Source of the DNA: Bradyrhizobium sp. BR13661
Lineage (GTDB): Bacteria > Pseudomonadota > Alphaproteobacteria > Rhizobiales > Xanthobacteraceae
NCBI RefSeq assembly: GCF_029892425.1
Contig: NZ_JARXWB010000021.1
Span: 78,768-142,767, forward strand
DNA: 64,000 nucleotides
Direction of reading: 5' to 3'
This document shows, one piece after another, positions 58,747-64,000 of the stretch. A program made the translations under genes and the position numbers. Position 1 is the first letter of the stretch. Each line of letters starts with the position of its first letter. The notes below the pieces were generated by a model. That model was given only the letters and a program-made list of their open reading frames with translations. It was not told the DNA's origin and made no database searches.

Positions 58747-59547
58747 TGGTTACTCCAACTTACCTGCACAGCAGCGAAGACATCGCTGGCGTGATGTTGA
58801 CAACGTGCAATCTGCGAGGTGAAACCGACGGCGAAATGCTGTCGGCTATTTTCGGCTTGCTTCACGCAGCAGCTGTCGCAGACCAGTCCGCCCAGCAATG
58901 TGAAGCAGCTAGGATTTACAATTCCGGCGCTTCGCTCCTCCCGCTTAGCTCCTGAAAAGAACTCTCGGAGCAACTGTGGTTGGCACGTTGATACATACAA
59001 CAGAACTACGAATTTCAAATAGCGATACGTTTTTTTATTTGATGCGACTTTAACAAACGATTCAGCTGAACTCTTCAAGTGCCGATTCGCTCTGTAGCTG
59101 ATCATTGTTCTTCCACTTTAAAAGCGACTGCTATGCGACGATTGAGTCAATACTATAAGCGCGGTCAATGCATTTCACACACGCGAGGCGCAGTAAGACC
59201 TGTTCAGAAGCTGGCTCGTTAAAGGTTCAGATCAGGCGGCCTGGCAGCTTGTTGAAGGGGTCCGCCACTTTCCTCTGCATGTCGCCCCGCACTTGAGCTG
59301 CCGCTCCAGTGCGGGTGGGGTTCGGAGTCATGGTGTGGGTGGCATGGGTGTGAGTGCGAGTGTGAGTGGCCAACCTTCCGAACTCTGAATTCTAAGTTCG
59401 CGGTACTGCTTATCTTCTTCAACATGTGACAGCTGTGTTCAGAAGGGTCAAAACCTAGGGCCGGTCAACGCATTCAACATTGCCATGCCGACTTGAGATC
59501 GAGTCGATAGACATCCGAGACGAAGTCGACGATCGCGATACCTCGGC
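58747..59547. other. 800-base region with no supported gene
   Basis: The region is AT-richer than the rest of the window (poly-T near 59030). Open frames on both strands lack protein-like composition. A low-complexity (GTGAGT)-rich stretch occurs at about 59330-59370. No RNA gene or known element is seen. It may be debris of an old insertion. Confidence 0.55.
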
Positions 59548-59838
59548 TTAGATGCGCTGCGCGTCCGACGACTTCCACCTCAGCGCATCGATCATGGCCG
59601 GAAGTGCGGGCGTTACGTGCCTGCTCCGATAGTAGAGATGCGACCCTTGGGACGGGACGCACTAGTCGTCGAAGACGTTGACGAGCCGTCCCGCCGTCAG
59701 ATGCGATGCGGCCTTCGGTTCGAGCATCAATCCCAGTCCGGCACCGGCCAACATCAACGCCGCCGCAAGGTCCGGGTCGTCGAGGACGTCCGACAGCGGG
59801 AATGCCGACGCCTCCCGAGGTCGCGCATAACGCTTCTC
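59548..59838 (-). pseudogene. C-terminal remnant of a LysR-type regulator with an internal stop
   Basis: In one frame from 59838 down to the TAA at 59548, the translation reads FPLSDVLDDPDLAAALMLAG, GLGLMLEPKAASHLTAGRLV and FDD, then an amber codon at 59662-59664, and continues GSHLYYRSRHVTPALPAMIDALRW. Both parts match the end of LysR effector domains, in which a tryptophan usually follows the FxDD-type segment, so TGG to TAG explains the stop. The 5' part of the gene is absent: another TAG lies just upstream at 59839-59841 in the same frame. Confidence 0.75.
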
Positions 59839-59873
59839 CTAGGACTACCTAGGACCTGCGGCGTTCGCGTCCC

Positions 59874-60032
59874 TCAAACAAGGCGGCCCTCAACGGCCTC
59901 AACGGAGGAATACGTAAGGTCAGTATCCGGCTTCCAAATCAGATTGACGTCGAGGTCGCCGGGAAATATGTGCCAAGGCGTCCCGTTTTCCAGCTCGACT
60001 ATATGGCTCTCGCTATGCGCCTTGATTTTTAT
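59874..60032 (-). CDS. Short ORF with ATA at the expected start, 52 codons
   Basis: The frame reads SESHIVELENGTPWHIFPGD then LDVNLIWKPDTDLTYSSVEA and VEGRLV, composition like a small globular protein; such WHIFPGDLDVxLxWKP text reminds me of short rhizobial hypothetical proteins, but I cannot name a family. No ATG, GTG or TTG is at the proper place: the codon where the protein seems to begin is ATA, and it overlaps the TAA of the upstream ORF as ATAA. Either the start mutated from ATG (a decayed gene) or a rare start is used. Confidence 0.4.
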   Translation of the reverse strand: MKIKAHSESHIVELENGTPWHIFPGDLDVNLIWKPDTDLTYSSVEAVEGRLV

Positions 60033-60295
60033 TGCGTGAGGCCACAGGTACGCTCGAGGTCCTTTAGGCGCCTGAGGCCCGCCACGACGAGGCGTTTCTC
60101 GTCAAGCTCGCAGCCAGCGATTTGCGCATAAATGAAATCCGTTACTGCCTTTCGCGCCTGCACTTGCTCTTGGTGCCGCAAGCTTTTCATCTGTTCAAAG
60201 ACGGCCATGACGCGCTCAATGGCGGCGCATGGCCGTCCAATCCATAGGGCGCGAGATTGTGCCGAACCCGCACCGCGCGTCAAGGGCATGTGCAC
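60029..60295 (-). CDS. Short hypothetical ORF, up to 88 residues
   Basis: The likely core is MAVFEQMKSLRHQEQVQARK, AVTDFIYAQIAGCELDEKRL, VVAGLRRLKDLERTCG, a basic helical protein. The longest frame starts at ATG 60295; ATG 60208 gives 59 residues and is perhaps more natural. It lies between two other short ORFs on the same strand (60315-60485 and 59874-60032), with a gap of 19 bases upstream and an overlap of four bases downstream. No family recognised. Confidence 0.4.
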   Translation of the reverse strand: MHMPLTRGAGSAQSRALWIGRPCAAIERVMAVFEQMKSLRHQEQVQARKAVTDFIYAQIAGCELDEKRLVVAGLRRLKDLERTCGLTQ

Positions 60296-60314
60296 TTTTG
60301 CTTCTAGCGAGCAC

Positions 60315-60485
60315 TTAAGCCGACGCCTTTATTTTATTCCAAGCTGCAAGCGCTTTGGATGCTGTCGAAGCGCCCGGTTGGCCTTGATGGATTCCGCGGA
60401 TCGCGGCCTTATCAGTGGAGCCGGGTTCGAACGCCACTGAGGCGGTCAGGTTTCTCTCGATCCGTCGGGTGACCGACTGTGCCAT
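60315..60485 (-). CDS. Short hypothetical ORF, 56 residues
   Basis: ATG 60485 opens MAQSVTRRIERNLTASVAFE, followed by PGSTDKAAIRGIHQGQPGAS and TASKALAAWNKIKASA, then TAA. Composition is protein-like with a basic start and a helical end. It would be the first of three short ORFs running the same way. There is no strong ribosome site. Not recognised. Confidence 0.35.
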   Translation of the reverse strand: MAQSVTRRIERNLTASVAFEPGSTDKAAIRGIHQGQPGASTASKALAAWNKIKASA

Positions 60486-60529
60486 CACGTGTTTTCACTC
60501 TCGCAAGCTGGCGGTACGCCCCTTAGAGG

Positions 60530-60802
60530 TCAGGCCGCCAATGTCGCATTTCGGTAGGTTTCCTGTCTGCTCATAATCGCCCAAGCTACACGTGCCGTTT
60601 TATTGGCCAAGGCGACTGCGGCAACTAGTCTTGGCTTTCGACTGAGCAAGGAGCTTAGCCAAGGGTCGGTCTTGGCTTGTTTCGAACAGAGCAGCACGGT
60701 GTGAGCGCTATTAACGAGCAGGCGGCGGAGATAACAGTCACCTCGTTTGCTAATCCCGCCCAGACGCGCTTTACCACCAGTGGAGTTTTGTCGCGGCACC
60801 AA
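60530..60802 (-). pseudogene. IS110/IS1111-family transposase, C-terminal fragment
   Basis: About 90 residues match the end of IS110-type transposases: VPRQNSTGGKARLGGISKRG, DCYLRRLLVNSAHTVL and DPWLSSLLSRKPRLVAAVAL, ANKTARVAWAIMSR. The upstream part with the DEDD catalytic residues is missing, and the fragment stops exactly where an IS4-type fragment on the other strand begins (about 60799), so it was cut by another insertion or deletion. Confidence 0.85.
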
Positions 60803-60994
60803 TCGGCGTGCTCGATCGCCTCGTCAACGACAAACCAAAAGCAAAACAGAAAACGTTCTCACACTATCTGATCAAGATCGCCCGGCTCGGCGGTTATCTC
60901 GCCCGCGCCAGCGATCCGCCGCCCGGCAATACCATCATGTGGCGCGGGCTGTCACGCCTCACCGACATCGCGCTGGGCGTCAGGGTAGGAGAAT
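60799..60994 (+). pseudogene. IS4-family transposase, C-terminal fragment
   Basis: A frame gives IGVLDRLVNDKPKAKQKTFS, HYLIKIARLGGYLARASDPP and PGNTIMWRGLSRLTDIALG, the known C-terminal end of IS4/Tn5-like transposases (the YLARASDPPPGNxxMWRG block). Nothing of the catalytic DDE part is present. It abuts the IS110 fragment on the left and an IS3 fragment on the right. Confidence 0.85.
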
Positions 60995-61255
60995 TTGTGG
61001 GTATTGAAAGCTACGCCGGATGCTTACGAACAATCGATAGTAACCGAACTGCCTGCGAGCATTGGCAAGCTCGCGCAGTTGGCCGCGCAGGTTCTGTGTC
61101 GGGCGACCGGCGACTGGCCGCTGCTCCGACAGACCAATGACGGCCTGCAGGTGCCCGACAGCTCGCGCTTGGCGACAGGCCCTACCATATTTTTGACAGA
61201 AGCTCGCGCAATGCCGCTTTATCCAGCATCTGCAAGCGCGCTATTTTAGGCCTAA
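60980..61255 (-). pseudogene. IS3-family transposase remnant (end of orfA, start of orfB)
   Basis: On the minus strand the end of an orfA reads RLQMLDKAALRELLSKIW then stop, and after frame changes the orfB start reads MVGPVAKRELSG, HLQAVIGLSEQR, NLRGQLRELANARRQFGYYR. The last block (LRxLAxxRRxFGYxRL) is the hallmark start of IS3-type orfB. At least one further frameshift beyond the programmed one is needed, and the catalytic DDE part is missing. Confidence 0.75.
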
Positions 61256-61449
61256 GCGGTGCCCGATATTGATTGACCGGAACTATCCCGACTATCGTCT
61301 GACTGCCTGCTGGGTTTCAGTGGATCCTACCCGGACTTAGCTACACCTCCGGACGGTTAGTTCTTTGATGCGACACTGTTTGGCGTCATCTAATCTTCGT
61401 CGTACTCGGCCTCGCGAACTGGCATGCGCCGCTTTTGCCGTCGAGGCCA
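61256..61449. other. Short gap with no supported gene
   Basis: Between the IS3 remnant and the GspG-like gene no coding or RNA feature is seen. The promoter of the next gene would lie here. Confidence 0.4.
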
Positions 61450-61947
61450 ATGCAGGAGTTGAAAGTTAAAGTGAAGCCTCGCGCAATACTACGGTGGCTG
61501 CTTATTTGCGTCGGTACTGTTGCTGTTTCCTTTTCCGTTACGCTCAAGCTCCTGAACTGGTTCGAGGTGGGCCCTGATGTCCAGCGCGTATCCGACCTTG
61601 TCAGGCTCAACACGGCGATTGCGGCGTACCGCGACAAGAACGGCTCATATCCCCATTCCGTCAACGATAGCTGGACCGGCCGACGAAACGCATGGGGCCC
61701 ATCGACGGATAATTGGATTCCAGGATTGGCACCAGTTTATATTTCCGAACTCCCGCGCGATCCTCGAAACCATGATGATGGAACGCAGCAGTATATGTAT
61801 ATATCAAATGGCAAGGATTTTAAGCTTATTAGCCATCTGCCGGACGATTGCGAGACAGTCAAAAACAACAGGCCGGCGATGATTGATCCGGCTCGTTCTC
61901 CTTGCCATGCATATGGATTTTGGAGTCCCGGTGCCGCCAAGTGGTGA
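61450..61947 (+). CDS. Hypothetical membrane-anchored protein with pseudopilin (GspG)-like C-terminal half
   Basis: The 165-residue protein starts at ATG 61450 (MQELKVKVKPRAIL); TTG 61435 would add five residues. One membrane helix (LLICVGTVAVSFSVTLKLL) lies at about residues 16-35. After it, LNTAIAAYRDKNGSYPHSV and APVYISELPRDPRNHDDGTQ, QYMYISNGKDFKLISHL resemble the globular part of GspG-like pseudopilins, where the YxxxxGxYP and DP patterns are typical. It has no prepilin peptidase site (no GFxxxE). Codons are less GC-biased than neighbours. Lying between transposase remnants, it may be carried DNA. Confidence 0.65.
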   Translation: MQELKVKVKPRAILRWLLICVGTVAVSFSVTLKLLNWFEVGPDVQRVSDLVRLNTAIAAYRDKNGSYPHSVNDSWTGRRNAWGPSTDNWIPGLAPVYISELPRDPRNHDDGTQQYMYISNGKDFKLISHLPDDCETVKNNRPAMIDPARSPCHAYGFWSPGAAKW

Positions 61948-62159
61948 GAACGGCGGCGGGTCCCGCAACTCGCCGTTAATCTCAATATCGACCGCCATCG
62001 TCTAATTGGTGCGTAGCCTTGTGCTCAGGCATTCAAAAGCCCGAAAATTCAATGATATTCTCCGTATAGGCCCTGAAGACGACGCTCCAGGTAATCATGC
62101 CTCACCAGCTATCCGCATTTCTCACGGGGTCGACTGATCTGACAACGCCGATTTGGTGT

Positions 62160-62180
62160 GTAAGCGCGAAGCTGAGGCCG
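62160..62180. mobile_element. Right end of an IS66-family element (GTAAGCG inverted repeat)
   Basis: GTAAGCGCGAAGCTGAGGCC begins two bases before the tnpC stop codon region and has the GTAAGCG terminus common to IS66 elements. Its partner end would lie beyond the tnpA/tnpB side and is not seen in the window. Confidence 0.6.
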
Positions 62181-62181
62181 T

Positions 62182-63779
62182 TCAGATCTTGTAGTTCCAC
62201 GGCATGAGTTTTTCGATCTGGGAGATGGGCCAACCGTTGGCGATGCGCTGGAGCGTCAGCGCGAGCCAGGCTAACGGATCGACGTCGTTCATTTTGGCGG
62301 TCTGCAGAAGGGTTGCGATGGTTGCCCATGTCCGGCCGCCGCCGTCGCTGCCCGCGAACAGCGCGTTCTTGCGCGTAATTGTTTGAGGCCGTATCGCCCG
62401 CTCGACGATATTGGAATCGATCTCAACGCGGCCGTCGGTGAGGAAGCATTCGAGAACTTTGCGCCTGGACGTGGCATAGCGGATGGCCTCCGCCAGCTTC
62501 GACTTCCCCGAGATACGGGGCAGCTCCATTTCCCAGAGATCGAACAGCTCGGCCACCATGGTGGCAGACCGCTGCTGACGGGCGGCCATGCGGGCCGCCG
62601 GCGCAAAGCCGCGGATGTCGCTTTCAATCTTCCAAAGCCCGGCCATGGCCGTGACGGTCTGCGTTGCAAGGCGCGAGCTGCCATTGATGTGCAGCTCATA
62701 GAACCGTCGACGCAAATGCGCCCAGCACCCCGCCAGCGTCACCGTTTCATTGCCTGAACCGGTGCCGGTTTTGGCAAGCCTTGTATAGGCCGAGTAGCCA
62801 TCGACCTGCAGGATCCCGGTGTAGCCCGCCAGATGACGCGCCACGCAGTCGCCACTGCGGCTATCCTCGAAGCGGTAGGCCACCATGGGCGGACCGGCGC
62901 CGCCAAAGGGTCTGTCGTCACGGGCATAGGCCCATAACCAGGCCTTTTGGGTCTTGCCCGAACCGGGAGCCAACGTCGGCAAGGTGGTCTCATCGGCAAA
63001 TATCCGTTCGCCCTGCTTGATCCGTTCCAGAACGTAGTCCGCCAAAGGCTGCAGTTCGAAGCCAACCTTGCCCATCCACTGCGCCATCAGCGAGCGGTCC
63101 AGCTCAACCCGGTCCCGCGCATAGATGGCTTCCTGCCGATACAGCGGCAGGCCATCGGCATATTTGGAGACCGCGATCTGGGCCAGAAGCGCTTCGGTCG
63201 GGATGCCGCTCTCAATGATATGGGCCGGCGCCGGCGCCTGGATCACACCATCGCGATTCCGGTAGGCGTATTTCGGGCGGCGTGTGACAATTACTCGGAA
63301 CTTCGCCCGCGCCACGTCCAGACGCTCCGATACGTCCTCGCCGATCTGAACCTTCTCCAGCCCCTCGCAACCGGCGGGAACTCAGGTTCGATGACAATCT
63401 CAACCCGCTCCAGATCAGCCGCGAAGCCTTTTCGGGAACGCGGCGCACGTTTCGGCTTGTCCCCAGCGCTGCCATCAAGCTCGGCTTCGATCGCCGCCAG
63501 GCCGGTATTGATCTCGTCGAACGCGAAGGCGTGCTGCTCGTCGCTCAATGTCGCGCCGCGCAGGCGCTCGGAGCGAGTACCGTAGCGCGACCGCTCCAGC
63601 ATCCTCACGATCGCCGTCAGCGTCGCAATCCGCTCGTCGGCCGTCTTGCTCACCACTTCAAGATGGCTGGTGCGTGCCTCCAGTGACGCCTGCTGCTCAG
63701 CCATGGCGATGATCATCGCCTTCAGCGCATCAACGTCGTCAGGAAGCTCTGCAGCGGCCATCTTCATCGCCGCCATCAC
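62182..63779 (-). pseudogene. tnpC: IS66-family transposase (tnpC), one-base frameshift
   Basis: Two frames together encode a full IS66 TnpC. The N-terminal part (from 63779) has MAEQQASLEARTSHLEVV (coiled coil) and RYGTRSERLRGATLSDEQHAFAF. The C-terminal part (ending 62182) has VTRRPKYAYRNRDG (zinc-finger-like region end), FADETTLPTLAPGSGKTQ (first catalytic D), LQVDGYSAYTRL (second D) and NIVERAIRPQTITRKN (E). Near 63380 one base is missing: restoring a G in GAG(G)TTCCCGCCGG gives the expected PEVPAGCEGLEKVQIGEDVS reading across both frames. As it stands the transposase is inactive, unless the deletion is a sequencing error. Confidence 0.85.
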
Positions 63780-63841
63780 AGCATGTTCGCGGCCGCTTTT
63801 CCAAACTTTCCAAATACCTGATTCAAAATGCCACAGGTCTT

Positions 63842-63928
63842 TCAGCCCATCGATTGCGGCCGCTTCACAGCCACCGGTCGAACCTTCTTCCAGTCCAGCC
63901 CATCTAGCGAGGGGATTGAGGAATGTCC
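63842..63928 (-). pseudogene. Possible 3' end of IS66 tnpB
   Basis: A frame ending at 63842 reads SLDGLDWKKVRPVAVKRPQS then stop, which resembles the C-terminus of IS66 TnpB (LxGLDWxxxR near its end). A TAG lies just upstream at 63929-63931, so the remaining tnpB sequence is not continuous here. The DNA from 63929 to 64000 does not look like tnpB, which suggests the element is truncated at this side. Confidence 0.4.
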
Positions 63929-64000
63929 CTAATAGTGAATCTGACGAATCATTTCCGGAGGTGGTCGAAGTTCGAGACCCCCACCATCCTCTGTACAGCC
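63929..64000. other. Right window edge, unassigned
   Basis: A minus-strand frame (GGGLELRPPPEMIRQIHY, then stop) is open to the window end and could be the tail of a gene outside the window. Nothing more can be said from 72 bases. Confidence 0.25.

Noticed and set aside
58743..59105. Minus-strand 120-codon frame in the AT-rich gap
   Set aside because: Composition is cysteine/serine-rich and unlike a folded protein; no motif.
59219..59425. Histidine-serine-rich ORF (HSHSHSHPCHPHH)
   Set aside because: It results from the GTGAGT-rich low-complexity stretch read on the minus strand; no ribosome site or homologue type is recognised.
60417..60440. GGTTCGAAC resembling the T-loop of a tRNA
   Set aside because: The flanking bases do not form a T-stem, and no acceptor, D or anticodon arms are found around it.
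60995..61249. Plus-strand 84-codon frame after the IS4 fragment
   Set aside because: The minus strand at the same place carries recognisable IS3 orfA/orfB text, so this frame is its shadow.
1..64000. CRISPR array, rRNA, prophage or integrase genes
   Set aside because: No regularly spaced repeats, no rRNA signature and no integrase or phage structural gene were seen.

Overview
The window looks like chromosomal DNA of a high-GC alphaproteobacterium of the Bradyrhizobium/Rhizobiales type. The grounds are codon use, LpcC-like, LpxO-like and heptose LPS genes, two complete branched-chain amino acid type (liv) ABC systems, FixK-like regulatory sequence, and GTCATG...CATGAC palindromic repeats between genes. 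The species assignment is inference from protein character, not from a database search.

1-23,850: envelope polysaccharide and LPS locus. It holds a sugar dehydrogenase cut by the window edge, ManC, a UDP-glucuronate epimerase, a lipid flippase-like membrane protein, a WecA/MraY-type sugar-1-phosphate transferase, a 4-ketoreductase/epimerase, a GT4 glycosyltransferase, a WbpM-type 4,6-dehydratase, an O-antigen ligase, HldE, HldD, WaaF, a DUF1254/DUF1214 exported protein, an LpcC-like core transferase, GalE, an MsbA-like ABC exporter, an FAA hydrolase, an NTF2-like protein and LpxO. The transferase, ketoreductase and dehydratase form a set that would make and attach the first N-acetyl-deoxyhexosamine of an O-antigen on undecaprenyl phosphate. 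HldE/HldD/WaaF would build heptose, ManC/GalE/epimerase would supply nucleotide sugars, and LpxO would modify lipid A.

23,851-45,264: mixed metabolism. A LysR regulator is divergent from an atypical SDR and an MFS exporter. A Baeyer-Villiger-type monooxygenase follows. Next is a methyl-cycle group on the minus strand in which a DNA-binding-like/methyltransferase fusion precedes metK and ahcY. A TPR-caspase-like protein, a DUF2167 protein and a site-2-type protease lie together on the plus strand. The first liv system (SBP-livH-livM-livG-livF) ends with a MetE-like methyltransferase. A small lipoprotein, PurU and HemD follow.

45,388-57,430: an MFS transporter and a Crp/Fnr regulator without cysteines, then a second liv system (livG, acyl-CoA synthetase, livH, livM, SBP, livF), an AGE-family sugar isomerase and a PaaK-like CoA ligase. 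The mix of transporter and CoA ligases suggests uptake and activation of an organic (perhaps aromatic) acid.

57,431-64,000: an accessory, decaying region. It contains a pair of unknown genes, a LysR pseudogene with an internal stop, three short tandem ORFs on the minus strand, back-to-back fragments of IS110, IS4 and IS3-type transposases, a GspG-like orphan gene, and an IS66 element whose tnpC carries a one-base frameshift and whose tnpB appears cut short. No rRNA, tRNA or CRISPR array was seen anywhere in the window.
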